In this document: positions 55,851 to 64,000 of the stretch, in pieces
How positions within the stretch are numbered: position 1 is the first letter of the stretch
Layout: each line of letters begins with the position of its first letter
Assembly (NCBI GenBank): GCA_944381935.1
Contig: CALWMN010000002.1
Location: 62,001-126,000, forward strand
DNA from: an uncultured Mediterraneibacter sp.
GTDB taxonomy: Bacteria; Bacillota; Clostridia; Lachnospirales; Lachnospiraceae
Direction: 5' to 3'
Length of the DNA: 64,000 nucleotides
Made by a program: the position numbers and the translations under genes
The notes under the pieces: generated by a model
Told to the model about the DNA's origin: nothing
Database searches by the model: none
What the model saw: only the letters and a program-made list of their open reading frames with translations

Positions 55851-57242
55851 ATGACAGGTTTACCACTTATCATCGCGTTTGTTATTGCGATTATCGTCAT
55901 GATCGTAGCTATCTCAAAATTCAAGATCCATCCTTTCCTTGCGATCATGGCCATTTCGCTGCTCCTCGGGCTGGCAGCCGGTATTCCGCTTGTGGATCAG
56001 ACGGCGGAGGACGGCACCGTTACACAGGGGCTGGCGAATGTAATAGGAGCCGGGTTCTCCGGTACCTTTACAAGCATCGGCATCGTCATTATTCTGGGTG
56101 CTTTGATCGGAACGATCTTGGAAGAGACAGGCGCAGCGCTTAAACTGGCAGATATGGTGATCCATGTTGTCGGGAAGAACCATCCCGAGCTTGCCATCGA
56201 GCTTATGGGCTGGGTGGTCTCCATACCGGTATTCTGTGATTCCGGATTTGTTATCCTTAATCCCATCAGAAAGGCTCTCGTAAACCGTACCGGAACTTCC
56301 TCTGTTGCCATGACTGTGGCCCTTGCTTCCGGACTTTACATCTCACATGTGTTCATCCCGCCCACACCCGGACCGATTGCAGCGGCTTCCACGCTGGGGA
56401 TCGGCAATAACATGCTCCTTGTCATGGGAATGGGCGCGCTCTGTTCCATATTCCCGCTGATCGCAGGATACTTTTATGCAAATTATATTGGCAAAAAGGT
56501 GACATCTGACGATGAGGCGAACGCCAATGACGTGAAGAAAACATATGAGGAGCTGGTGGCAGAGTACGGAAAGCTTCCGAATGGCTTTAACGCCCTGGCG
56601 CCGATTATCATTCCGATTGTCCTGATGGGATTAAGTTCCGTGGCATCTATGGCAGGCTGGGAGGGGCTGGCAAGCGACATCCTGCAGTTCCTCGGGACAC
56701 CGATCATTGCCCTTGCAGTCGGTACGGTATTTGGCGTGATTCAGCTTGCAGGAGCGAAAAAGCTCGGCAGCTTCTATAAGCTGACAGACGATACGCTGAA
56801 GACGGTCGGACCGATTCTCTTTGTCACGGCAGCGGGCGGTGTGCTTGGAAAGGTCATCTCCTCCACGGACATGATCAACTACATTACGCAGAATGCGACT
56901 CTTCTGGAGAAGATCGGCATCTTCTTCCCGTTCATACTTGCAGCGATCCTGAAGACAGCACAGGGATCTTCCACAGTGGCGCTTACAACTACGGCAGGCA
57001 TCGTGGCGCCTATCCTTCCGGTGCTTGGACTGGCGACGCCTGTCAGGACGGCGCTTACGGTTATGGCGATCGGGGCAGGAGCCATGACGGTATCCCATGC
57101 AAACGACTCCTATTTCTGGGTTGTGACGAACTTTGGCGCCATGACGCCGGAGAAAGGATACCGGACGCAGACGGTTGCCACACTGATACTCGGTATCGCG
57201 AGTATGGCGGAAATCTTTATTCTCTCACTTTTCCTGCACTGA
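55851..57242 (+). CDS. GntP-family permease (gluconate/glycerate type)
   Basis: Proton symporter of 463 residues with about 12 to 14 helices. Family features are ISKFKIHPFLAIMAISLLLGLAAGIPL near the N-terminus, GFVILNPIRKAL, SHVFIPPTPGPIAAASTLG in the middle and TAQGSSTVALTTTAGIVAPIL followed by SHANDSYFWVVTNFGAM in the C-terminal half. GntP members carry gluconate, glycerate or related hydroxyacids. Glycerate is favoured here because a glycerate kinase gene follows after 42 bases. The leader has candidate CdaR sites. Confidence 0.93.
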   Translation: MTGLPLIIAFVIAIIVMIVAISKFKIHPFLAIMAISLLLGLAAGIPLVDQTAEDGTVTQGLANVIGAGFSGTFTSIGIVIILGALIGTILEETGAALKLADMVIHVVGKNHPELAIELMGWVVSIPVFCDSGFVILNPIRKALVNRTGTSSVAMTVALASGLYISHVFIPPTPGPIAAASTLGIGNNMLLVMGMGALCSIFPLIAGYFYANYIGKKVTSDDEANANDVKKTYEELVAEYGKLPNGFNALAPIIIPIVLMGLSSVASMAGWEGLASDILQFLGTPIIALAVGTVFGVIQLAGAKKLGSFYKLTDDTLKTVGPILFVTAAGGVLGKVISSTDMINYITQNATLLEKIGIFFPFILAAILKTAQGSSTVALTTTAGIVAPILPVLGLATPVRTALTVMAIGAGAMTVSHANDSYFWVVTNFGAMTPEKGYRTQTVATLILGIASMAEIFILSLFLH

Positions 57243-57284
57243 TGGGGCAACGATATGTCAGTGTGTGAGTAAGGAGGATGTCTT

Positions 57285-58430
57285 ATGAAGTTTTTATTTG
57301 CATCTGATTCGTTTAAAGGGACGCTTTCCTCCAGAAAAACGGCAGAACTTCTGGCTCAGGCAGCATCCGAGATATTTCCCGGGTGTGAATACGGCAGCAT
57401 AGAGGTGGCAGACGGGGGAGAGGGGACGACTGACGCGGTGCTCTCAGCCGTGGATGGGAGGAAGATAGCGGTTGCTGTCCGGGGACCCCTGTGGGATGAG
57501 ACTGCCGCTTACTATGGCAGGCTCGACGGCACAAGGGCAGTCATGGAGATGGCGCAGGCTTCCGGACTGTCCCTCATACCGGCTGAAAAGAGGGATCCGA
57601 GGAAAACCACTTCCTATGGAACCGGCGAGATGATTGCGGATGCTCTGGAAAAAGGATTCCGTGATATTTCGGTTGCCATCGGCGGCTCCGCCACCAATGA
57701 CGGCGGAATCGGCTGCATGAGAGCTCTTGGAGTCCGTTTTCTGGATGGAAACGGGCAGGAGCTGCCGGGATGCGGCGATGATCTGGCGAAGATCAGAAGT
57801 ATTGACCTGTCAGGGCTTGATCCGCGGGTAAAGGATTGTACGTTTACGGTCATGTGCGATGTGACGAATCCCCTCTGCGGTGAAAAAGGAGCGACCTATA
57901 CCTTTGGGAGACAGAAGGGGGCAACACCGGAGATCCTTAAGGAGCTGGAGGCGGGGATGTGCAATTACCGCGATATCCTGTACAAACAGTTTGGCGTCAA
58001 TATGGATGAAGTGCCCGGGGCGGGAGCTGCAGGGGGGCTTGGGGCCGCGCTCATGGTTTTCTTAAACGGTACGCTAAAATCTGGGATTGAGACTGTGCTT
58101 GACCTGGTAGAATTTGACCGGAAACTGGAGGGAGTGTCACTGGTCGTCACAGGAGAAGGCGCTACGGACTGGCAGTCTGTCTTCGGCAAGGTGATGCAGG
58201 GGGTAGGCGTGCACTGCAAAAGGGCAGGGATTCCTGCTGTTGCAGTCGTCGGAAGTATGGGGAAGGGGGCAGAAGATATCTATGATTACGGTATTGAATC
58301 TATCCTGACTACCGTAAACGCGCCGATGCCGCTTGAAGAAGCCCTGTGCCGGGCAGAGGAGTTATATCTGGAAGCGGCGCGAAGGCTGTTCCGGCTGCTG
58401 AGAGCCGGGCGTGGGATGAAGCATGTGTAA
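57285..58430 (+). CDS. Glycerate kinase (GarK/GlxK family)
   Basis: Kinase of 381 residues that phosphorylates glycerate, in this family usually giving 2-phosphoglycerate, which enters glycolysis at enolase. The N-terminus FASDSFKGTLSSRKTAELLAQA and ADGGEGTTDAV are diagnostic. AIGGSATNDGGIGCMRALGVRFLD, the C-terminal GAGAAGGLGAALMVFL and VTGEGATDWQSVFGK add support. AAGGAGGA precedes ATG 57285. Transport, phosphorylation and the CdaR regulator form a compact glycerate-use unit. No glucarate or galactarate dehydratase is present, so glycerate itself is the probable growth substrate. Confidence 0.94.
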   Translation: MKFLFASDSFKGTLSSRKTAELLAQAASEIFPGCEYGSIEVADGGEGTTDAVLSAVDGRKIAVAVRGPLWDETAAYYGRLDGTRAVMEMAQASGLSLIPAEKRDPRKTTSYGTGEMIADALEKGFRDISVAIGGSATNDGGIGCMRALGVRFLDGNGQELPGCGDDLAKIRSIDLSGLDPRVKDCTFTVMCDVTNPLCGEKGATYTFGRQKGATPEILKELEAGMCNYRDILYKQFGVNMDEVPGAGAAGGLGAALMVFLNGTLKSGIETVLDLVEFDRKLEGVSLVVTGEGATDWQSVFGKVMQGVGVHCKRAGIPAVAVVGSMGKGAEDIYDYGIESILTTVNAPMPLEEALCRAEELYLEAARRLFRLLRAGRGMKHV

Positions 58431-58438
58431 AAAAGGTA

Positions 58439-58467
58439 TTGCAAAAAAAATTATCTCGTGTTATAAT
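58439..58467 (+). promoter_or_regulatory. rpmE promoter
   Basis: TTGCAA (58439-58444), 17 bases, TATAAT (58462-58467), a strong housekeeping promoter about 50 bases before the start codon. Confidence 0.75.
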
Positions 58468-58521
58468 CAAAAAGCTGTTTAGAGATTATAATAAGTAATT
58501 TGAAATAGAGAGGTGAAAAAC

Positions 58522-58722
58522 ATGCGCGAAGGAATCCATCCGGAATATCATCAGGCAACTGTAACCTGCAACTGCGGCAATACATTTGTGACGGGCTCTA
58601 CGAACGAGAGCATTCACGTGGAAATCTGCTCCAAATGCCATCCGTTCTATACAGGTCAGCAGAAAGCGGCACAGGCACGCGGCCGTGTTGATAAGTTCAA
58701 CAAGAAGTATGGTATTAAATAA
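58522..58722 (+). CDS. rpmE: Ribosomal protein bL31, zinc-binding form
   Basis: Large-subunit ribosomal protein of 66 residues. [27 protein letters not shown] and [13 protein letters not shown] match bL31. The cysteines in CNCG and CSKC are the zinc ligands of the C+ form, so this is the zinc-dependent paralogue used when zinc is available. ATG 58522 has AGAGGTG eight bases before it; a GTG at 58513 overlaps that ribosome site and is unlikely. It has a strong promoter and a terminator of its own. Confidence 0.97.
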   Translation: MREGIHPEYHQATVTCNCGNTFVTGSTNESIHVEICSKCHPFYTGQQKAAQARGRVDKFNKKYGIK

Positions 58723-58735
58723 AAATGACATGTTG

Positions 58736-58766
58736 CAGGCTGAGGTGGAAGCATCTCAGCCTGTTT
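58736..58766 (+). terminator. Terminator after rpmE
   Basis: CAGGCTGAG (58736-58744), ten-base loop, CTCAGCCTG (58755-58763), then TTT. The T tract is short, so some read-through into the next gene is likely. Confidence 0.8.
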
Positions 58767-58797
58767 GCTTACAGAATGTGAACTTACAGGAGGCGGT

Positions 58798-59712
58798 ATG
58801 AAATCATCAAATATAGGCGGACAGGCGGTTTTGGAAGGCATCATGATGAGAAACAAAGAGAAATACTCCGTGGCTGTCCGAAAAGCAGACGGCGGGATTG
58901 CAGTGGATGTCAGGGAGTACAAAAGCGTGTTTCCCTGGAAGGCTCCCATGAAGATCCCGTTCGTCAGAGGAATCTTTCATTTTGTGGATTCTCTCGTCCT
59001 TGGGATGAAGACGCTGACCTATTCCGCCGGCTTTCTGGAAGAGGAAGAAGGGGAGGCCCTGACGGAGGAAGAGGCGGCAAAACGGGAAAAGACAGACAAA
59101 TTTATCATGAATCTGACCGTTGTGCTGGCTATCGTGCTTGCGGCAGCCATTTTCATGGTGCTGCCGTATTTCCTGAGCAGCCTTGTTGAGAAACGTACCT
59201 CGTCAAGAACGCTTATGACGGTCTTTGAGGGCGTGATAAGGGTTGTGATTTTTCTGGCATATATTTTTCTGATTTCGCGGACGAAGGATATCAAAAGGAC
59301 TTTCATGTATCACGGAGCCGAACATAAGTGCATCAACTGTATCGAGCACGGTATGGAGCTGACGGTGGAGAATGTAAGGAAGAGCTCCAGGCAGCATAAG
59401 AGATGCGGGACAAGTTTTCTGTTTTTTGTCATGATTGTCAGCATTATCTTCTGCTTTTTTATTACGGCGAAGTCACAGGTATTGCGTGTATTGCTCCGAA
59501 TTGCCCTGCTCCCTCTTATAGCGGGGGCCTCATATGAGATGATCCGTCTGGCAGGGAACAGTGACAATGCGTTTATCAACCTTCTGAGCCGCCCGGGAAT
59601 GTGGGTCCAGAATATGACTACAAAAGAACCGGACGACAGTATGATAGAGGTGGGAATCCGCGCCGTGGAGGAAGTGTTTGACTGGAGAACCTGGCAGAGG
59701 GAAAACCTATGA
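58798..59712 (+). CDS. DUF1385 membrane protein (YqhQ-like)
   Basis: A 304-residue membrane protein of the DUF1385 family. The conserved opening NIGGQAVLEGIMMRNKEKYSVAVRK, the segment PFVRGIFHFVDSLVLGMKTL and YHGAEHKCINCIEHG with several histidines and cysteines identify it. About four to five helices are predicted at 105-160 and 210-255. Its function is unknown; it is commonly found just before prmC and prfA in Clostridia, as here. ATG 58798 follows GGAGG. Its stop overlaps the prmC ATG (ATGA). Confidence 0.93.
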   Translation: MKSSNIGGQAVLEGIMMRNKEKYSVAVRKADGGIAVDVREYKSVFPWKAPMKIPFVRGIFHFVDSLVLGMKTLTYSAGFLEEEEGEALTEEEAAKREKTDKFIMNLTVVLAIVLAAAIFMVLPYFLSSLVEKRTSSRTLMTVFEGVIRVVIFLAYIFLISRTKDIKRTFMYHGAEHKCINCIEHGMELTVENVRKSSRQHKRCGTSFLFFVMIVSIIFCFFITAKSQVLRVLLRIALLPLIAGASYEMIRLAGNSDNAFINLLSRPGMWVQNMTTKEPDDSMIEVGIRAVEEVFDWRTWQRENL

Positions 59713-60620
59713 CAATAAAGGAAGCGTACGACAGCGGCAGGAAATGTCTTGAGGAGGCGTCTGTCTCGGATGCCGGGATTGATGCATGGTATCTTCTGGA
59801 GTTTGTGACCGGAATCAAGCGCGCGGACTATTATATGCAGCCGGGCAGGGAGATGACAGAGGAGGAAGCCGGAAGGTACCGGGATTGTATTGAGCGCCGC
59901 AGCAGGCATATCCCTCTTCAGCATCTGACCGGTGAACAGGAGTTTATGGGCCTGAAATTCCAAGTGGACTGCCGTGTGCTGATCCCACGCCAGGATACGG
60001 AAGTGCTGGCAGAGCATGCGTTGCGTATCCTGGAAAGGGATCTCGTACCCCGCGTGGACGGCAGAATAAGGCTGCTTGACCTGTGCACGGGATCGGGCTG
60101 CATTCTTCTTTCTGTGCTGCACCACGCGGATAAAATAGGCGCTGCGCATGCCTGCACCGGCCGGGGCAGAAATTCCCGGGAAAAGATTTCTATAGAAGGG
60201 ACAGGGGCGGACCTCTCAAAAGATGCTCTTGAAGTCGCGGAGAAGAACGCAGGGGCACTCGGAGAAAAGGCGGACTTTATCAGAAGTGACCTGTTTGAAA
60301 ATGTGAGCGGAAGGTATGGGATGATCCTTTCAAATCCGCCGTATATCAGGACACCGGATATCCAGAAGCTGCAGGATGAGGTCAGGCTGCATGATCCTTT
60401 TATCGCACTGGACGGGAAGGAGGATGGGCTGTATTTTTACCGGCGCATCATCAGGGAGAGCCCCGGGTATCTGGAGGAGAATGGATGGCTTATCCTGGAG
60501 ATCGGATCCGACCAGGCAGGGGACGTGTCCGCGCTTATGGAGGAAGCGGGGTTTCAGGAGATCACGGTGAAAAAGGATCTGGCAGGACTTGACCGTGTTG
60601 TATCAGGCGTGTTAAAGTGA
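59709..60620 (+). CDS. prmC: Peptide chain release factor N5-glutamine methyltransferase
   Basis: Methylates the glutamine of the GGQ motif of release factors, including the product of the next gene. The 303 residues include an N-terminal helical domain (about 1-75), the SAM motif LLDLCTGSGCILLSV and the catalytic NPPY at 209-212. A stretch of about 20 residues (AAHACTGRGRNSREKISIE) sits between motif I and the acidic loop and looks like an insertion relative to usual PrmC. Gene order prmC-prfA is highly conserved. The ATG overlaps the upstream stop. Confidence 0.95.
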   Translation: MTIKEAYDSGRKCLEEASVSDAGIDAWYLLEFVTGIKRADYYMQPGREMTEEEAGRYRDCIERRSRHIPLQHLTGEQEFMGLKFQVDCRVLIPRQDTEVLAEHALRILERDLVPRVDGRIRLLDLCTGSGCILLSVLHHADKIGAAHACTGRGRNSREKISIEGTGADLSKDALEVAEKNAGALGEKADFIRSDLFENVSGRYGMILSNPPYIRTPDIQKLQDEVRLHDPFIALDGKEDGLYFYRRIIRESPGYLEENGWLILEIGSDQAGDVSALMEEAGFQEITVKKDLAGLDRVVSGVLK

Positions 60621-60655
60621 TGCAGGAAGAAATATGTAGAAAAGGGTAGATAAGA

Positions 60656-61726
60656 ATGTTTGACAGATTAGAGGATTTGTTGATCCGATATGAAGAAGTG
60701 ATGGGAGAGCTCCAGGAGCCGGATGTGGCGAATGACCCGGAACGGTTCCGCAGGCTGATGAAGGAGCAGAGTGATCTGGCTCCGATTGTCGAAACATATA
60801 ACGAATATAAGAAATGTAAGCAGAATATAGAGGACAGCCTTGCGCTTCTGGAAGAGGAATCGGATGAGGAGATGCGGGAGCTGGCGAAAGAGGAACTCGG
60901 CGAATCGAAAGACCGGATGGAGGAACTGGAACAGAAGCTTAAGATCCTCCTCCTCCCGAAGGACCCTAACGATGACAAGAACGTAATCGTTGAGATCCGC
61001 GCCGGCGCCGGCGGAGATGAGGCAGCGCTTTTCGCCGCAGAGATCTACCGGATGTATGTACATTATGCAGACAGCCGTCACTGGAAGACGGAGCTGATCT
61101 CCTTAAATGAGAACGGCATCGGCGGATTCAAGGAGTGCGTGTTCATGATCACGGGACAGGGAGCGTATTCACGGCTGAAATATGAGAGCGGCGTCCACCG
61201 TGTCCAGCGAGTGCCCGAGACGGAGAGCGGGGGCAGGATTCACACTTCGACGATTACTGTGGCAATCATGCCGGAGGCGGAGGAAGTGGATGTCGTGATC
61301 GATGAGAAGGACATCAGGATCGATGTCATGAGGGCGTCAGGAAACGGCGGCCAGTGCGTCAATACGACCGATTCTGCCGTGCGCCTTACCCACTATCCGA
61401 CGGGAATCGTAATTTACAGCCAGACAGAGAAGTCGCAGTTACAGAATAAAGAAAAGGCATTTCGCCTGCTCAGGTCCAAGCTGTATGACCTGGAGCTGGA
61501 AAAACAGCAGGCGTCCGAGGCGGAGGCGAGGAGGAGCCAGATCGGAACGGGAGACCGCTCCGAGAAGATCAGGACCTATAACTTCCCGCAGGGAAGGGTG
61601 ACGGACCACAGGATCAAGCTGACGCTCCACAAGCTGGACAGTATCCTGGGAGGAGATCTGGATGAGATCATTGACAGCCTGATCGCAGCAGACCAGGCGG
61701 CAAAGCTTGCCAGAATGGAGGACTGA
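60656..61726 (+). CDS. prfA: Peptide chain release factor 1
   Basis: Class I release factor for UAA and UAG, 356 residues. The N-terminal helical domain is followed by [22 protein letters not shown], the codon-recognition region with the RF1-type tripeptide segment, and the catalytic GGQ at 231-233 in [16 protein letters not shown]. The C-terminus [24 protein letters not shown] is typical. It lies 35 bases after prmC, whose product modifies the GGQ glutamine. The next gene begins four bases after its stop. Confidence 0.97.
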   Translation: MFDRLEDLLIRYEEVMGELQEPDVANDPERFRRLMKEQSDLAPIVETYNEYKKCKQNIEDSLALLEEESDEEMRELAKEELGESKDRMEELEQKLKILLLPKDPNDDKNVIVEIRAGAGGDEAALFAAEIYRMYVHYADSRHWKTELISLNENGIGGFKECVFMITGQGAYSRLKYESGVHRVQRVPETESGGRIHTSTITVAIMPEAEEVDVVIDEKDIRIDVMRASGNGGQCVNTTDSAVRLTHYPTGIVIYSQTEKSQLQNKEKAFRLLRSKLYDLELEKQQASEAEARRSQIGTGDRSEKIRTYNFPQGRVTDHRIKLTLHKLDSILGGDLDEIIDSLIAADQAAKLARMED

Positions 61727-61730
61727 TAAG

Positions 61731-62630
61731 ATGACAGAACCAGAGTTTAAGAGACCGGAGCTAGAAGACAGGGACATCATCACGTCGTATTTTGCAAAAG
61801 CGCCCAGCAGGAGCTGTGAGAGGACGTTCGTGAATGTGTATCTGTGGTCCAGGCACTATAAAGTGAAATATGCGGTGATAGAAGACGCCCTTGTCTTTCG
61901 CAATGAGGGCGGGAACCATGCTTTTTCATATCCTGCCGGGGAACCGGAAAATGTCAGGAGGGCACTTGAATTTCTCATGGGATATTGCAGGGAGAAGGCC
62001 TGTCCCTTTATCCTGTACAATGTGACGCCGGAAATGTTTGCCCAGCTCGACGCGTGGTACCCTGGGCGGTTCAAAATCGAATACAACCGGGACTATGCAG
62101 ACTACGTCTATGAGACGGAGAAGCTTGCCACGCTGGCAGGGAAGAAGCTGCACGGGAAACGGAACCATATCAACAAATTCAAGGTGCTCTATCCGGACTG
62201 GTCATATGAATCCTTAAGTGACGACAATGTGGAAGGATGTTTCCAGATGGCGCTGAAGTGGAGGAACCAGAACGGATGTGAGGAGGATCCCGAGAAAAAT
62301 ACGGAGATGTGTGTGACGCTCAACTCTTTGCGCCTGTACAAAGAACTGGGACTTACAGGCGGCGTCCTGAGGAGAGGTGGGGAGATTGTAGCATTTACTG
62401 CCGGGGAGCCGCTCTGCGACGATACATTTGTAGTCCATATCGAGAAAGCATTTTCTGACGTGGAGGGAGCCTATCCGATGATCAACCAGCAGTTCGTACA
62501 GCATGAATGTATGGGGTTTAAGTATGTGAACAGAGAGGACGATACAGGCGCAGAGGGACTCAGAAAGGCGAAGCTCTCATACCGGCCTGCCTTTCTGGAG
62601 GAAAAGGGAATTGTAAAAGAAATGGAGTGA
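61731..62630 (+). CDS. DUF2156 (phosphatidylglycerol lysyltransferase C-terminal domain) protein
   Basis: A 299-residue soluble protein with tandem GNAT-like folds, as in the DUF2156 family. EFKRPELEDRDIITSYFAKAP begins the first half. GKKLHGKRNHINKFKVLYPDWSYESL and HIEKAFSDVEGAYPMINQQFVQHE are conserved segments of the second. Members include the catalytic part of MprF-type lysyl-phosphatidylglycerol synthases, but this one lacks the membrane part, so its acceptor is unknown. ATG 61731 follows GGAGGACTG at the end of prfA. It overlaps the ribosome region of the aminotransferase gene. Confidence 0.9.
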   Translation: MTEPEFKRPELEDRDIITSYFAKAPSRSCERTFVNVYLWSRHYKVKYAVIEDALVFRNEGGNHAFSYPAGEPENVRRALEFLMGYCREKACPFILYNVTPEMFAQLDAWYPGRFKIEYNRDYADYVYETEKLATLAGKKLHGKRNHINKFKVLYPDWSYESLSDDNVEGCFQMALKWRNQNGCEEDPEKNTEMCVTLNSLRLYKELGLTGGVLRRGGEIVAFTAGEPLCDDTFVVHIEKAFSDVEGAYPMINQQFVQHECMGFKYVNREDDTGAEGLRKAKLSYRPAFLEEKGIVKEME

Positions 62631-62635
62631 CAGCG

Positions 62636-63829
62636 ATGATATCGAAAAAAATGGAAAACATGGTGGCAAACAGTTCGGCGATCCGTGCGATGTTCGAGGA
62701 GGGGAACCGTCTGGCAAAGATTTACGGGGCGGAGAACGTCTATGATTTCAGTCTTGGAAATCCCAATGTACCCGCACCGGAATCTGTGAAAAAAGCGATC
62801 ATACAGCTCCTTGAAGAGGAAGATCCTGTTGTCCTCCACGGGTATACGAGCAGCAATGCCGGATATGAAGATGTGCGTGAGGCGGTCGCATCCTCCTTAA
62901 ACGAACGGTTCGGAACAAACTTTTCGGGGGATAATATTACGATGACTGTGGGAGCAGCAGGCGGACTGAACGTGATCTTTAAGGCATTGCTTAACCCGGG
63001 AGATGAAGTGATCACATTTGTACCTTATTTTGGAGAGTACAGAAGCTATGTAAACAATTATGACGGCGTGCTTGTCGAGATTTCTCCCGACACTTCCACC
63101 TTCCAGCCGAAGCTGGACGAGTTTGAACAGAAGATTACACCGAAGACAAAAGCCGTGATTGTAAATACGCCGAACAATCCGACAGGAGTCGTATATTCGG
63201 AAGATACGATCAAAAAGATGGCTGCCATACTGGAAAAGAAACAGAAGGAGTACGGCACGGACATCTACCTGATCTCGGACGAGCCTTACAGGGAGCTTGC
63301 CTATGACGGCGTGGAGGTCCCCTATCTTACGAAATACTATGCAAACACGGTTGTCGGGTATTCCTACAGCAAATCCCTGTCGCTTCCGGGAGAGCGTATC
63401 GGTTATCTTGTGATCCCTGGCGAGGCGGCTGACAGTGAGAATCTGATCGCGGCGGCAAATGTCGCCACGAGAATACTTGGCTTTGTCAATGCCCCGACAC
63501 TTCAGCAGAAAGTGGTAAAGGCATGCCTGAATGAGAAAACCGACGTCTCTTTCTATGACAGGAACAGGGAGACGCTGTATCATGGATTAAGAGAGCTGGG
63601 GTTTGAGTGCATCAAGCCGGAGGGAGCATTTTATCTTTTTGTGAAATCTCCCGTAGAGGACGAAAAAGCGTTCTGTGCCGCGGCAAAGAAATATAACATT
63701 CTCCTTGTCCCGGGAAGCTCCTTCGGATGCCCGGGATATGTCAGGATCGCATATTGTGTCGCCTATGGGACAATTGTCAATTCCCTGCCTGAATTTGCCA
63801 AACTGGCAAAGGAATACCGGGCGGATTGA
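62636..63829 (+). CDS. Class I/II pyridoxal-phosphate aminotransferase
   Basis: Fold-type I aminotransferase of 397 residues, AspC/AAT-like. The N-terminal SGAIRAMFEEGNRLAKIYGAENVYDFSLGNPNVPAP-like opening binds substrate. PNNPTGV, SDEPYRELAYDGV and the cofactor lysine in SYSKSLSLPGERIGY follow the usual order, and GAFYLFVKSP ends the fold. Substrate preference, aspartate, alanine or aromatic, cannot be read. ATG 62636 has GGAG nine bases before it; a GTG at 62627 overlaps the preceding gene. It is followed after 30 bases by a histidinol-phosphate aminotransferase gene, so two transaminases are adjacent. Confidence 0.92.
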   Translation: MISKKMENMVANSSAIRAMFEEGNRLAKIYGAENVYDFSLGNPNVPAPESVKKAIIQLLEEEDPVVLHGYTSSNAGYEDVREAVASSLNERFGTNFSGDNITMTVGAAGGLNVIFKALLNPGDEVITFVPYFGEYRSYVNNYDGVLVEISPDTSTFQPKLDEFEQKITPKTKAVIVNTPNNPTGVVYSEDTIKKMAAILEKKQKEYGTDIYLISDEPYRELAYDGVEVPYLTKYYANTVVGYSYSKSLSLPGERIGYLVIPGEAADSENLIAAANVATRILGFVNAPTLQQKVVKACLNEKTDVSFYDRNRETLYHGLRELGFECIKPEGAFYLFVKSPVEDEKAFCAAAKKYNILLVPGSSFGCPGYVRIAYCVAYGTIVNSLPEFAKLAKEYRAD

Positions 63830-63859
63830 GCAGGATAGACAGGACAGGAGAACAATACG

Positions 63860-64000
63860 ATGGCTTTACGGCAAGAATTAGCGGAAAAAATACGAAGGAC
63901 GGAACCATATGTTCCTGGCGAACAGCCGCAGGACAAGGTGATTAAGCTGAACACGAATGAAAATCCATATCCGCCCGCCCCCGGGGTGCAGGAGGCCTTA
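63860..64000 (+). CDS. hisC: Histidinol-phosphate aminotransferase, 3' end missing
   Basis: The first 47 codons of a gene that runs off the window. After the ATG, which has AGGAG before it, the frame reads [19 protein letters not shown] and then [20 protein letters not shown]. The [10 protein letters not shown] segment is the recognised N-terminal signature of HisC, which transaminates imidazole acetol phosphate in histidine synthesis. Identity rests on this short piece only; related phosphate-type aminotransferases such as CobD share a similar start. Confidence 0.75.
   Translation, partial: MALRQELAEKIRRTEPYVPGEQPQDKVIKLNTNENPYPPAPGVQEAL

Overview
The window looks like chromosomal DNA of an anaerobic Gram-positive gut Firmicute of the Lachnospiraceae type. 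This is inferred from moderate GC, strong AGGAGG-type ribosome sites, class II GalT, zinc-type bL31, DUF4364, DUF2325 and YqhQ/DUF1385 genes, a CBS-DHH pyrophosphatase and lipoprotein-based sugar ABC systems. I cannot name the species. I see about 61 protein genes, two of them cut by the window ends. I see no tRNA, rRNA, CRISPR array, insertion sequence or prophage.

Layout. 1-4.3 kb: an FtsX-type ABC permease (5' end missing), then an OmpR-type response regulator, a sensor kinase and a small membrane protein with overlapping ends. 4.4-6.8 kb: a class M sirtuin (SirTM), a zinc-type macrodomain hydrolase and an Rrf2 regulator; this ADP-ribosylation module is the most interesting cassette. 6.8-16.5 kb: a ThrE-type exporter, GNAT acetyltransferase, cyclopropane fatty acid synthase, vWA protein, Y-family polymerase with a YolD-like partner, MarR with an MFS efflux pump, DUF2325 and an S1-domain protein. 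16.7-25.2 kb: CBS-DHH pyrophosphatase, flavin reductase, enolase, an ECF sigma / RsgI-like anti-sigma / small secreted protein set, a MATE pump, an AraC regulator and a small membrane protein.

25.5-33.9 kb is a galactoside locus: lipoprotein binding protein, two permeases (no ATPase), AraC regulator, GH2 beta-galactosidase and GalE. 34.0-43.2 kb is a second sugar locus: DeoR regulator divergent from a 2-hydroxyacid dehydrogenase, short-chain dehydrogenase, class II aldolase, ribose-type ABC transporter and FGGY kinase, with substrate unknown. 43.3-45.4 kb: DUF5684-like protein, AEC transporter and AhpC. 45.5-49.2 kb: galT and galK divergent from an AraC regulator, completing the Leloir pathway with the distant galE. 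49.3-54.5 kb: polysaccharide deacetylase, TcdA, RarA, DUF4364 and Rho. 54.5-58.4 kb: a CdaR regulator, GntP permease and glycerate kinase, a likely glycerate operon. 58.5-64 kb: a housekeeping run of rpmE, yqhQ-like, prmC, prfA, DUF2156, an aminotransferase and the start of hisC.

Three regulatory patterns stand out. The sirtuin and rrf2 promoters share TTGACATTACA and AAAATGTAA, and in rrf2 these form a palindrome between -35 and -10. A box GTTAG-N6-CTAAC lies just after the -10 of three unlinked genes (DUF2325, enolase, ahpC), which suggests one regulon. Both sugar ABC operons carry a strong hairpin just after the binding-protein gene.
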